16,679 bases of DNA from an uncultured Actinomycetes bacterium (GTDB lineage Bacteria; Actinomycetota; CALGFH01): contig CALGFH010000400.1 of the NCBI GenBank assembly GCA_937881255.1, positions 1-16,679 of the forward strand, given 5' to 3'. Both the position numbers and the translations under genes were made by a program. The notes below the pieces were generated by a model. It did not search any database. It had not been told where the DNA came from and saw nothing but the letters and a program-made list of their open reading frames with translations. This document shows, in pieces, positions 1 to 6,927 of the stretch. The first letter of the stretch is position 1. The number at the start of each line of letters is the position of its first letter.

Positions 1-684
1 ACCAACCGGGTCCGGGTGGCCGAGCTGGCCGCCGCCCTCGGGGTCGTCGCCGGGGTGCTCGGCAAGCTCGCCCTGGACGTGACCTTGCTGGCCCAGACCG
101 AGGTGGGCGAGGTCACCGAGGGCGGCCAGGGCCGGGGTGGGTCCTCGACCCTGCCCCACAAACACAACCCGGTCACCTCGGTGCTCGTGGTCGCGGCCAC
201 CCGCCGGGTCCCGGGGCTGGTCGCCACCCTGCTCGGGTCGATGGCCCAGGAGCAGGAGCGGGCCACCGGGGCCTGGCATGGCGAGTGGCAGCCCCAGGCC
301 GAGCTGTTGCGGCTGGTCGGCGGGGCCGCCCACCGCACCCGCGAGCTCCTCCACGGCCTTGCGGTCCATCCCGACCGGATGCGGGCCAACCTGGAGGCGT
401 CCGGCGGGCAGCTCATGACCGAGCGGATCGCCACCGAGCTGGCCGGGCCGCTCGGCCGCACCGGCGCCCAGGAGCTGGTGCGGCGGCTCGCCCGCCAGGC
501 CGCCGACACCGGCACGCCCCTCCGCAGCCTGCTGGCCGGCGACCCCCAGGTCCGCGAGCACCTCGACGAGGCCGGCATCGACCAGCTGCTCGACCCCCAG
601 GACTACCTCGGCTCGGCGGCCGAGCTCATCGACCGCGCCCTGGCCGCCCACCGGGCCCACCGCGCCGGGGCCGACGGGCCCTGA
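1..684 (+). CDS. pcaB: 3-carboxy-cis,cis-muconate cycloisomerase (PcaB), C-terminal part
   Basis: This is the 3' end of a fumarate lyase superfamily gene. The reading frame is open from base 1, so the true start lies upstream; the GTG at 16 is internal. The superfamily signature GSSTLPHKHNP lies at residues 47-57 of the visible part and carries the mobile catalytic loop. The GAWHGEW stretch about 35 residues later and the C-terminal LLDPQDYLGSAAELIDRAL are typical of PcaB rather than of adenylosuccinate or argininosuccinate lyases. PcaB converts 3-carboxy-cis,cis-muconate to 4-carboxymuconolactone in the cytoplasmic protocatechuate branch of the beta-ketoadipate pathway. About 227 residues are visible, roughly half of a normal PcaB. 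The last 59 bases overlap the end of the convergent acetyltransferase gene. The other pca genes, if present, lie off the left edge. Family assignment is secure; PcaB over a close relative is likely. Confidence 0.85.
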   Translation, partial: TNRVRVAELAAALGVVAGVLGKLALDVTLLAQTEVGEVTEGGQGRGGSSTLPHKHNPVTSVLVVAATRRVPGLVATLLGSMAQEQERATGAWHGEWQPQAELLRLVGGAAHRTRELLHGLAVHPDRMRANLEASGGQLMTERIATELAGPLGRTGAQELVRRLARQAADTGTPLRSLLAGDPQVREHLDEAGIDQLLDPQDYLGSAAELIDRALAAHRAHRAGADGP

Positions 685-1195
685 CCAGTCCGCCGGTGAC
701 GCCGCGCCAGACCACCTCGCCGTCGACCCGGTCGTCGGTCGGCTGGAGCCCGGCGCGCTCGGCCACCCGCGCCGACGCGGCGTGGCCGGGGTGGATGTGG
801 GCGACGACCTCGCCGACGTCGCGTTCGGCCAGCCAGCCGACCAGGGCCCGGGCCGCCTCGGCGGCGTAGCCCTGGCCCTGGTGGGCGAGGCCGACGACCC
901 AGGCGACCTCCGCGCTCCACCCTCCCTGGCGGCGGGACAGGGTGGCCTGCACGGTGCCGACCGCCTGGCCGTCGGCGCGGCGGCGGACGACCCAGTTGCG
1001 CCACAGCTCGTCGGGGCTGCCGGACCCGGCCGTCATGGCGGCGAAGCGGGCCCGCAGCTCCTCCAGGGTCGCGGGCCGGCCCCCGATGAACTCGTGCAGC
1101 CCCGGGTCGGCCAGCACCCCGACCAGCTCGTCGGCGTCGCCGGCGCCCAGCGGGGTCAGCAGCAGCCGCTCGGTGCCGATCGTGCCTTCGTCCAT
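626..1195 (-). CDS. GNAT family N-acetyltransferase (RimJ/RimL-like)
   Basis: A 189-residue protein that begins MDEGTIGTERLLLTPL, the usual opening of RimJ/RimL-type (Acetyltransf_3) acetyltransferases. The acetyl-CoA pyrophosphate-binding motif is at residues 106-111 (QGQGYA) followed by AEAARALVGWL. A late HPGHAASARVAERAGL segment (135-150) matches the family's HPxNxxSxRVxERxG helix. The reading frame is open upstream to 1447, but that extension overlaps the divergent regulator gene and is low-complexity. The ATG at 1195 has GGAG and CGGAG just upstream and starts exactly where homology begins. After about residue 166 the tail is Arg/Gly/Pro-rich (RRPRRGGPGGRPGRGR), where the gene reads antisense into pcaB. 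Its substrate cannot be told from sequence; candidates are protein N-termini, antibiotics or small amines. Confidence 0.88.
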   Translation of the reverse strand: MDEGTIGTERLLLTPLGAGDADELVGVLADPGLHEFIGGRPATLEELRARFAAMTAGSGSPDELWRNWVVRRRADGQAVGTVQATLSRRQGGWSAEVAWVVGLAHQGQGYAAEAARALVGWLAERDVGEVVAHIHPGHAASARVAERAGLQPTDDRVDGEVVWRGVTGGLVRARRPRRGGPGGRPGRGR

Positions 1196-1209
1196 CTCCG
1201 CTCCCAGCT

Positions 1210-1223
1210 GCATCTGCAGATGC
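1210..1223. promoter_or_regulatory. Perfect 14-bp palindrome between divergent genes (candidate operator)
   Basis: GCATCTGCAGATGC is a perfect palindrome in the 87-base gap between the acetyltransferase and the molybdate regulator. It lies 59 bases before the regulator's ATG and 14 bases before the acetyltransferase's ATG. It could be an operator for the HTH-Mop regulator or for the minus-strand gene. It does not resemble the E. coli ModE box (TATATA half-sites). Function is inferred from position only. Confidence 0.3.
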
Positions 1224-1267
1224 GGGCTTGCCGGCGCCGCATGCCAGGCGGATGCGATGATGCATGT

Positions 1268-1273
1268 TAGAAT
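1268..1273 (+). promoter_or_regulatory. -10 element of the molybdate operon, probably giving a leaderless transcript
   Basis: TAGAAT fits the actinobacterial TANNNT -10 and ends 9 bases before the ATG at 1283. No Shine-Dalgarno sequence lies upstream of that ATG, so transcription probably begins at or a few bases before the start codon. There is no clear -35 at the right distance. The TetR gene in this window shows the same 9-base spacing. Confidence 0.45.
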
Positions 1274-1282
1274 TGCCAGCAA

Positions 1283-1705
1283 ATGCCAAGCTATCGGATC
1301 GGCCAGGTCGCCGAGCTGCTCGGGGTGAGCGTTGACACGGTACGCCGCTGGGCGGACGCCGGCCGCCTGGGGGCGAGGCGGACCGAGGGGGGCCAGCGGA
1401 TGGTCGACGGGGCCGCCCTGGCCGAGTTCATGACCGGGCTGGGGCACGCCCCCGAGCGCGACGAGGTGATCGCCCAGTCGGCCCGCAACCGGTTCCAGGG
1501 GATCGTCACCAGGGTGGCCAAGGACGAGATCGTGGCCAAGGTGGAGCTCCAGGCCGGGCCCTTCCGGGTGGTGTCGCTGATGACCAGGGAGGCCGCCGAC
1601 GAGCTCGAGCTGGCCCCGGGGATGCTGGCCGTGGCCTCGGTCAAGGCGACCAACGTGGTGGTCGAGCTACCGGCGCCGGCCCGCGGCGAGCCGACGTCGA
1701 GCTAG
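1283..1705 (+). CDS. Helix-turn-helix / Mop-domain molybdate-responsive regulator
   Basis: A 140-residue two-domain protein. Residues 4-50 form a MerR/excisionase-type helix-turn-helix (RIGQVAELLGVSVDTVRRW, then a GGQR wing). Residues 67-131 form one Mop (molbindin/TOBE) domain (SARNRFQGIVTRV, then ASVKATNVVVEL), which in known proteins binds molybdate or tungstate oligomers. The layout differs from E. coli ModE, which has a winged helix and two Mop domains, but it is common in actinobacteria next to modABC. The gene is first in the cassette and its stop lies 10 bases before modA, so it most likely controls its own operon in response to molybdate. Repression by metal-loaded protein is the simplest model but is inferred. 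The start is the ATG at 1283; it has no ribosome-binding site and appears leaderless. Confidence 0.9.
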   Translation: MPSYRIGQVAELLGVSVDTVRRWADAGRLGARRTEGGQRMVDGAALAEFMTGLGHAPERDEVIAQSARNRFQGIVTRVAKDEIVAKVELQAGPFRVVSLMTREAADELELAPGMLAVASVKATNVVVELPAPARGEPTSS

Positions 1706-1715
1706 AGGAGGTCCC

Positions 1716-2495
1716 ATGCTCCGGTCCCGGATCCGCCTGGCCGCCGCGGTGGCGGCGGTGGCCCTGGTGCTCGCCGGCTGCGGCGGCGACGACGAACCCT
1801 CGGGCGGCTCCTCGGCGGCGCCGGGCGAGCTGAAGGTGTTCGCGGCGGCGTCGCTGACCGCCGCCTTCACCGAGCTCGGCCAGCGGTTCACCGCCGCCAA
1901 CGGCGGCACCAAGGTGACCTTCAACTTCGCCGGCAGCCAGGCCCTGGCCACCCAGATCCAGCAGGCCGCCCCGGCCGACGTGTTCGCCTCGGCCGACACC
2001 GCCAACATGGGCAAGGTCAAGGACCTGGTCGGCACGCCCCAGCCCTTCGCCAGCAACCTGCTGGCCATCGTGGTCGAGAAGGGCAACCCCAAGGGCGTCA
2101 GGACCCTGGGCGACCTGGCCTGGAGCGACCTGAAGGTGGTCCTGGCGGCCGAGGAGGTGCCGGCCGGCAAGTACGCCAACCAGGTCCTCGACCAGGCCGG
2201 GGTGCGCGTCCAGCCGGTGTCCCAGGAGGACAACGTCAAGGCCGTGGTCACCAAGGTCTCCCTGGGCGAGGCCGACGCCGGGCTGGTGTACGTCACCGAC
2301 GTCGCCGCCGGTGGCGACAAGGTCGAGGGGGTCGACATCCCCGAGGACCAGAACGTGCTCGCCACCTACCCGATCGCCACCGTCAAGGCCAGCCAGGCCC
2401 CGGACCAGGCCCAGGCGTTCATGGACCTGGTGCTGTCCGACGAGGGCCAGCAGGTCCTTGAGCGGCACGGCTTCCTCCCGCCGCCGACCACGTGA
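1716..2495 (+). CDS. modA: Molybdate ABC transporter, substrate-binding lipoprotein ModA
   Basis: A 259-residue periplasmic-type binding protein anchored as a lipoprotein. The signal peptide ends in the lipobox LAGC with the lipidated Cys at residue 22, followed by a Gly/Asp/Ser-rich tether. Mature ModA starts at ELKVFAAASLTAAF. Residues corresponding to the E. coli oxyanion ligands are visible: S46 (AAASLT), S74 (FAGSQ), A150 (VPAGKYA), V174 (EDNVKAVV) and Y192 (VYVTD). These make molybdate or tungstate the likely ligand rather than sulfate. The AGGAGG at 1706-1711 is close to a perfect Shine-Dalgarno sequence. The stop codon overlaps the GTG start of modB (GTGA), so the two are translationally coupled. 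It delivers the oxyanion to ModB at the outer face of the membrane. Confidence 0.95.
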   Translation: MLRSRIRLAAAVAAVALVLAGCGGDDEPSGGSSAAPGELKVFAAASLTAAFTELGQRFTAANGGTKVTFNFAGSQALATQIQQAAPADVFASADTANMGKVKDLVGTPQPFASNLLAIVVEKGNPKGVRTLGDLAWSDLKVVLAAEEVPAGKYANQVLDQAGVRVQPVSQEDNVKAVVTKVSLGEADAGLVYVTDVAAGGDKVEGVDIPEDQNVLATYPIATVKASQAPDQAQAFMDLVLSDEGQQVLERHGFLPPPTT

Positions 2496-3277
2496 CCCGG
2501 AGCCGGGTCCCGGGGCTGCTCGCCGTCCCGGCCGCCCTGGCCGTCGGGTTCCTGGCCGTCCCCCTGATCGGGCTGCTGGGGCGGACCCCCTGGGGGAGCA
2601 TCGGGGCCGAGCTGACCAGCCCGCGGGTGCTGGAGGCGCTGCGGCTGTCGCTGGTGTGCTCGCTCGGGGCGGTGGCCGTGTCGGTGGGGCTGGGCGTGCC
2701 CCTGGCCTTGCTGCTGGCCAGGGTCGACTTCCCTGGCCGCAACCTGGTCCGGGCCCTCACCACCCTGCCCATGGTCCTGCCCCCGGTGGTCGGCGGGGTG
2801 GCCCTGCTGCTGGCCTTCGGCCGCCGGGGCCTGGCCGGGCAGTGGCTGGACCGGGCGTTCGGGATCACCCTGCCGTTCACCACCACCGGGGCCATCCTGG
2901 CCGAGGCCTTCGTGGCCATGCCGTTCCTGGTCATCACCGTCGAGGCCGGGCTGCGGGCCATGGACCGGCGCTTCGAGGACGCCGCCGCCACCCTGGGGGC
3001 CGGCCGCTGGACGACCCTGCGGCGGGTCACCCTGCCGCTGATCGCCCCCTCCCTGGGGGCCGGGATCGCGCTGTGCTGGGCCCGGGCGCTGGGCGAGTTC
3101 GGGGCCACCATCACCTTCGCCGGCAACCTGCCCGGGGTCACCCAGACCATGCCCCTGGCCGTCTACCTCGCGCTCGAGACCAACCTGGAGGCGGCCATCG
3201 CCCTCAGCCTGATCCTGCTGTTCATCTCCCTGGCCGTGCTGATCGCCCTCCGGGACCGCTGGTTCCCCTCGGCATGA
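2492..3277 (+). CDS. modB: Molybdate ABC transporter permease ModB
   Basis: A 261-residue integral membrane protein with several hydrophobic helices, including residues 8-30, 50-77, 93-110, 132-152 and 233-253. The cytoplasmic EAA loop that docks on the ATPase is at about 162-182 (EDAAATLGAGRWTTLRRV, then TLPL). ARALGEFGATITFAGN at 197-212 is the conserved ModB/CysT-type stretch. TLPMVLPPVVGGVALL (91-106) is also typical of ModB. The GTG start overlaps the modA stop by four bases, and the ATG of modC overlaps this gene's stop (ATGA), so the three transporter proteins are made as a coupled set. Length fits the family's roughly 220-270 residues. Confidence 0.95.
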   Translation: MTRSRVPGLLAVPAALAVGFLAVPLIGLLGRTPWGSIGAELTSPRVLEALRLSLVCSLGAVAVSVGLGVPLALLLARVDFPGRNLVRALTTLPMVLPPVVGGVALLLAFGRRGLAGQWLDRAFGITLPFTTTGAILAEAFVAMPFLVITVEAGLRAMDRRFEDAAATLGAGRWTTLRRVTLPLIAPSLGAGIALCWARALGEFGATITFAGNLPGVTQTMPLAVYLALETNLEAAIALSLILLFISLAVLIALRDRWFPSA

Positions 3278-4326
3278 GCCTGGAGGCGGAGGTCGGGCTG
3301 ACCCTGGGCCGGCTCCGGCTGGAGGTCGAGCTGGCCGTCGGGACCGGCGAGCTGGTGGTGCTGCTGGGGCCCAACGGGGCCGGCAAGACCACCCTGCTGC
3401 GGGCCCTGGCCGGGCTGCTGGCCCTGGACCGCGGCCGGGTCGTGCTCGACGGCGCCGTCCTGGAGGACACCGCGGCCGGCGCCTGGGTGCCGACCGAGCG
3501 GCGGCCGATCGGGTTCGTGTTCCAGGACTACCTGCTCTTCCCGCACCTGTCGGCGCTGGAGAACGTGGCCTTCGGGCTGCGGGCCCGCGGCCTGGGCCGG
3601 GCCGAGGCCCGCCGCCGGGCCGGGGCCTGGCTGGACCGGGTCGGCCTGGCCGGCCACGCCGGGGCCAGGCCCCGGGCCCTGTCCGGCGGCCAGGCCCAGC
3701 GGGTCGCGCTGGCCCGGGCGATGGTCTCCGAGCCGCGGCTGCTGCTGCTGGACGAGCCCCTGGCCGCCCTTGACGCGGCCACCCGCGCCGAGGTCCGGCG
3801 CGACCTGCGCCGCCACCTGGCCTCCTTCGGCGGCACCCGGCTGCTGGTCACCCACGACCCGCTGGAGGCCATGGCCCTGGCCGACCGGCTGGTCGTCCTG
3901 GAGGGTGGCCGGGTCACCCAGAGCGGCCGCCCGGCCGAGGTCAGCCAGCGGCCCCGCTCCGGCTACGTGGCCGAGCTGGTCGGGGTCAACCTGTACCGGG
4001 GCCGGGCCGACGGCGCCGCCGTCGAGCTGGCCGGCGGGGGCCGGCTGATCGCCGCCGGCGACCACCGGGGCGAGGTCTTCGCCGCCGTCCACCCGCGCGC
4101 GGTCGCGCTCCACCGGCGCCTTCCCGAGGGCACCCCCCGCAACGTCCTGGCCGGCACCGCGGATACAGTTGACGTGGTCGGCGACCGGGTGCGGGTCCGG
4201 GTCACCGGCCAGGTCCCGATCGTCGCCGAGGTCACCCCGGCCGCCGTCGGCGAGCTCCACCTGGCCGACGGCGGCCCGGTCTGGGCCAGCGTCAAGGCCA
4301 CCGAGGTCACCGTCTACCCCGCCTGA
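3274..4326 (+). CDS. modC: Molybdate ABC transporter ATP-binding protein ModC
   Basis: A 350-residue ATPase with all ABC motifs in order: Walker A GPNGAGKTT (32-40), Q-loop FQDYLLFPH (Q84), signature LSGGQ (136-140), Walker B LLLLDEPLAALD (D160, catalytic E161) and switch His in LVTHD (H194). After the nucleotide-binding domain, residues about 287-348 form a TOBE/Mop domain ending VWASVKATEVTVYPA. In ModC proteins this domain binds the oxyanion and can inhibit transport when molybdate is plentiful. The frame is open well upstream, but the ATG at 3274 overlaps the modB stop and begins the conserved fold. The C-terminal domain resembles the Mop domain of the regulator at the start of the operon, so both transcription and transport may sense the same ligand (inference). 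Confidence 0.95.
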   Translation: MSLEAEVGLTLGRLRLEVELAVGTGELVVLLGPNGAGKTTLLRALAGLLALDRGRVVLDGAVLEDTAAGAWVPTERRPIGFVFQDYLLFPHLSALENVAFGLRARGLGRAEARRRAGAWLDRVGLAGHAGARPRALSGGQAQRVALARAMVSEPRLLLLDEPLAALDAATRAEVRRDLRRHLASFGGTRLLVTHDPLEAMALADRLVVLEGGRVTQSGRPAEVSQRPRSGYVAELVGVNLYRGRADGAAVELAGGGRLIAAGDHRGEVFAAVHPRAVALHRRLPEGTPRNVLAGTADTVDVVGDRVRVRVTGQVPIVAEVTPAAVGELHLADGGPVWASVKATEVTVYPA

Positions 4327-4341
4327 CCGCAGGAGACCGCC

Positions 4342-4974
4342 ATGCCACCGGCCGTCCCGCCGATCGAGCTCCAGCCGATCGGGCACCTCCGCACCCCCTA
4401 CACGCGGATGGAGGACACCCCGATCCAGACCTCCCGCAACCCCGACGAGCCGGGCCGCCTGGTCGTCGACGAGCGCTACACCGCCGCCCTGGACGGGCTC
4501 GAGGGGTTCGACCACGCCCACCTCATCTGCTTCCTCGACCAGGCCTGGGAGGCCGACGGGCGCGGCACCCGGCCGTTCACCGGCGACCGGCTCCGGCCGG
4601 TGCCGTTCCTGCTCCAGCACACCGGCCAGCGGGTCGGGGTGTTCGCCACCCGGGCCCCGGTCCGCCCCAACTACCTCGCCCTCAGCCTGGTCCGGGTGGT
4701 GGCCGTCCGCGGCAACGAGGTCGACTTCACCGGCGTCGACCTGCTCGACGGCACCCCGGTCCTGGACATCAAGCCGTTCGCCCCCCATCTGGACGTGCCC
4801 GGCTACACCCGCGAGAGCGGCTGGCTCGCCCACATCCGCAGCGGCTGGTACTCCCAGCCCGACGCCGCCACCAACCCGCTGGTCAGCCCCGGCCCTGATG
4901 GCCTCCGCGGGATGGGCCTGGATCCCGGGCCACCACCCCGGCCACCGACGGGCCGGTCAGCACCTCGGCCGTGA
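4342..4974 (+). CDS. TrmO/UPF0066-family SAM-dependent methyltransferase (TsaA-like)
   Basis: A 210-residue protein of the TrmO (YaeB/TsaA, COG1720) family. E. coli TrmO methylates N6-threonylcarbamoyladenosine-37 of certain tRNAs using S-adenosylmethionine. Family motifs seen: IGHLRTPY (13-20), LEGFDHAHLI (53-62), GVFATRAPVRPN (99-110) and DLLDGTPVLDIKPF (133-146). The usual RPNPIG after the third motif is RPNYLA here, so the Pro and Gly are gone, and the second TrmO domain is missing; both raise the chance of a different substrate. AGGAG at 4331-4335 is a good ribosome-binding site. It starts 15 bases after modC and is probably cotranscribed with it. After about residue 170 the tail is Pro-rich and overlaps the convergent methyltransferase by 92 bases. 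Family is clear; tRNA as substrate is likely but not shown. Confidence 0.82.
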   Translation: MPPAVPPIELQPIGHLRTPYTRMEDTPIQTSRNPDEPGRLVVDERYTAALDGLEGFDHAHLICFLDQAWEADGRGTRPFTGDRLRPVPFLLQHTGQRVGVFATRAPVRPNYLALSLVRVVAVRGNEVDFTGVDLLDGTPVLDIKPFAPHLDVPGYTRESGWLAHIRSGWYSQPDAATNPLVSPGPDGLRGMGLDPGPPPRPPTGRSAPRP

Positions 4975-5437
4975 AGCCGGCGGCGGCGAGGTGGCCGAGC
5001 AGGGCGCCGGGGACCATCGCCGGGCCCTGGCCGGGGGTGCCGTAGCCGTAGAACAGCGACAGCGTGCCCCCGGGCCGCAGCAGGGCCCGGATCAGCGCCA
5101 GCTCCCGGGCCGGGTCGCGGACCCAGAACAGGTTGACGTTCATCGCGAAGACCTTGTCGAAGCCGGGCCCGGCCTCGGGCAGGCCGTCCGCGGCCAGGTC
5201 CTCCAGGGCGACGGTGCGCAGGACGGCCCGGCCGGAGGCGATGCAGTCGGCGTTGCGCCTGGTGGCCCGGGCGATGGCGGTGGCCGAGCGGTCGATGGCG
5301 ACCACCCGGCCGTCGCGCAGCCGCTGGCAGATCGCCGCCACCGCGACCCCGGGGCCGCAGCCGATCTCCAGCAGCTGGTCGCCGGGGGCCGGGTCCAGGA
5401 CCTGCACCGCCCAGCGGATGCGCTCGGGGACAGCCAT
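4883..5437 (-). CDS. Class I SAM-dependent methyltransferase
   Basis: A 184-residue Rossmann-fold methyltransferase. Motif I is LEIGCGPG (23-30). The acidic ribose-binding residue is D49 in VVAIDRS. AMNVNLFWVRDPARELALIRALLRPGG continues the fold with the post-motif loop LRPGGTL (120-126). It resembles the short ubiE/Methyltransf_25-like proteins of actinobacteria with unknown small-molecule substrates. It lies 13 bases behind the PPK2 gene on the same strand. No Shine-Dalgarno sequence is visible before its ATG (only a GGCGGCCGCC run), so it may depend on translation of the upstream gene. The C-terminal tail (ARDPGPSRGGHQGRG) overlaps the TrmO-like gene and is probably not folded. No functional link to polyphosphate is evident. 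Confidence 0.85.
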   Translation of the reverse strand: MAVPERIRWAVQVLDPAPGDQLLEIGCGPGVAVAAICQRLRDGRVVAIDRSATAIARATRRNADCIASGRAVLRTVALEDLAADGLPEAGPGFDKVFAMNVNLFWVRDPARELALIRALLRPGGTLSLFYGYGTPGQGPAMVPGALLGHLAAAGFTAEVLTGPSVAGVVARDPGPSRGGHQGRG

Positions 5438-5450
5438 GGCGGCCGCCGGC

Positions 5451-6311
5451 TCAGGCGTCGGCCAGCAGGCGGGCCCGCTGCTCCTCCACGTCGAAGTCGC
5501 CCTTGGGCCAGGCCAGCTTCATGTCCTCCAGCTGCTCGGCCAGCAGGCTGGCGATCGCCCAGTCGCGGTACCACTTGCGGTCGGCCGGGACCCGGTACCA
5601 GGGGGCGGCGTCGCTGTTGCAGCGCTCCAGGGCGGCCGCGTACGCCTCCTGGTAGGCGGCCCAGTGGGCCCGCTCGTCGACGTCGCGGGGATTGAACTTC
5701 CAGTGCTTGGTCGGGTCGTCGAGCCGGGCCAGCAGCCGCTGGCGCTGCTCCTCCTTGGAGATGTGGAGGAACACCTTGACCACGCGGGTGTCGTCGTCGA
5801 CCAGCCGGGCCTCGAAGCGGTTGATGGCCGCGTAGCGCCGGCTCCAGGTCGACCGCGGGACCAGGTCGTGCACCCGGACGGCCAGCACGTCCTCGTAGTG
5901 GGAGCGGTCGAACACCCCGAGCTTGCCCGGCCCGGGCAGCCGCCGGCGGACCCGCCACAGGAAGTCGTGGGCCAGCTCCTCCCGGGTCGGCGCCCTGAAC
6001 GAGGTGATGGCGCAGCCCTGCGGGTCGACCTGGCCGACCACGTGGCGGATCACGCCGCCCTTGCCCGAGGTGTCCATGCCCTGCAGGACCAGCAGCAGCC
6101 GGCGCGACCCGCCGCTGAGCCCCTCGGCGTGCAGCTGCTCCTGCAGGTCGGACAGCCGCGCGCCGATGCCGGGCAGGGCGGCCTTGCCGGCCGCCTTGTC
6201 GCCGTCGAACCCGGGGGTGGCCCGGGTGTCGAGCGCGCTCAGGTCGACCGGGCCGGGCGGGACCCGCAGCAGGTCCGAGACCCGCGCCGCCGCCTTGGAG
6301 CTCTTGGCCAT
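5451..6311 (-). CDS. Polyphosphate kinase 2 (PPK2) family polyphosphate:nucleotide phosphotransferase
   Basis: A 286-residue cytoplasmic PPK2-family enzyme that moves phosphate between polyphosphate and nucleotides. Walker A is QGMDTSGKGG (77-86, K84), Walker B is FDRSHYEDVLAVRV (134-147), and the lid region contains DDPTKHWKFNP (198-208). The late APWYRVPADRKWYRDWAI segment is the usual PPK2 C-terminal signature. The arrangement is closest to the 'PPK2-related' polyphosphate:nucleotide phosphotransferase group (TIGR03709; class III members phosphorylate AMP and ADP). AMP/ADP specificity is therefore likely, but sequence alone does not settle it. The start at 6311 (MAKSSKAA) is preceded by GAAAGG at a suitable distance; the open frame further upstream overlaps the divergent gene and is not homologous. 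It heads a two-gene minus-strand unit with the methyltransferase. Confidence 0.93.
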   Translation of the reverse strand: MAKSSKAAARVSDLLRVPPGPVDLSALDTRATPGFDGDKAAGKAALPGIGARLSDLQEQLHAEGLSGGSRRLLLVLQGMDTSGKGGVIRHVVGQVDPQGCAITSFRAPTREELAHDFLWRVRRRLPGPGKLGVFDRSHYEDVLAVRVHDLVPRSTWSRRYAAINRFEARLVDDDTRVVKVFLHISKEEQRQRLLARLDDPTKHWKFNPRDVDERAHWAAYQEAYAAALERCNSDAAPWYRVPADRKWYRDWAIASLLAEQLEDMKLAWPKGDFDVEEQRARLLADA

Positions 6312-6414
6312 GGGATGCCTTTCGGTCGGGAACCGGCGGCCGGCATCGTCGCACCTCGCCCCCTGGCGCGCACGCACCCGGGCGGGCCGGGGGCGTTGCT
6401 GGGAGACTGGCCCC

Positions 6415-6927
6415 ATGGCCCGCCTGTTCGTGGCTGTCCGGCCGCCGCCCGAGGTCGTGGCCCTGCTCTCGGCCCTCGACCGGCCGGCGCTGCCGGGCGT
6501 CCGCTGGTCGCTGCCCGAGCAGTGGCTGGTCAAGCTGCGGCCCCTCGGGCAGGTGGACGAGCGGGTCGTCCCGGCCCTCCGCGACGCCCTCGGGGCCGAG
6601 CTGGACGGGGCGCCGGCCGTCGCCTGCCGGCTCGGCCCGGCGACCCGCCGGCTCGGCGGGCAGTGGCTGGGCGCGCCCGTGCACGGGCTCGACGAGCTGG
6701 CCGCGGTCGTGTTCGAGGCCACCCAGGAGCTGGTCCCGGTCACCCACCCCCAGCCCTTCCAGGCCGACCTGGTGCTGGCCAGGGGCCGGGTGCCGAGGGA
6801 GCTGGCCGGCCGCCCCGTGACCGGGTCGTGGACGGCCCGCTCGGTGTCCCTGGTCGCCGACCGCTCGGGGCCGGGGACGCCGCGGTTCGAGGACCTGGCC
6901 AGCTACCCGCTGGAGGGCCCGGGCTGA
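6415..6927 (+). CDS. ThpR/2'-5' RNA ligase-like 2H phosphoesterase-fold protein lacking both catalytic HxT motifs
   Basis: A 170-residue protein with the length and pattern of ThpR (LigT), the RNA 2',3'-cyclic phosphodiesterase / 2'-5' RNA ligase. It opens MARLFVAVRPPPEVVALL, just as ThpR opens with RLFVAL.P...... The first catalytic motif, normally W-H-L-T-L-R-F-L-G, reads W37-L-V-K-L-R-P-L-G: His is Leu and Thr is Lys. The second, normally P-H-V-T-L-A-R, reads A117-D-L-V-L-A-R: His is Asp and Thr is Val. Both histidines that define the 2H superfamily are thus missing, although the flanking family residues remain. Known 2H enzymes need both, so this is probably catalytically inactive and may only bind RNA or nucleotides. 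The frame is intact, and GGAG at 6402-6405 can serve as a weak ribosome-binding site. The last 25 bases overlap the convergent hydrolase remnant. Confidence 0.8.
   Translation: MARLFVAVRPPPEVVALLSALDRPALPGVRWSLPEQWLVKLRPLGQVDERVVPALRDALGAELDGAPAVACRLGPATRRLGGQWLGAPVHGLDELAAVVFEATQELVPVTHPQPFQADLVLARGRVPRELAGRPVTGSWTARSVSLVADRSGPGTPRFEDLASYPLEGPG

Noticed and set aside
1196..1447. Longer start for the acetyltransferase at 1447.
   Set aside because: It would overlap the divergent regulator and adds 84 unconserved residues; GGAG-CGGAG supports the ATG at 1195.
2311..3273. Upstream in-frame extension of modC through modB.
   Set aside because: The extension is Pro/Arg-rich with no homology; the ATG at 3274 overlaps the modB stop and starts the ABC fold.
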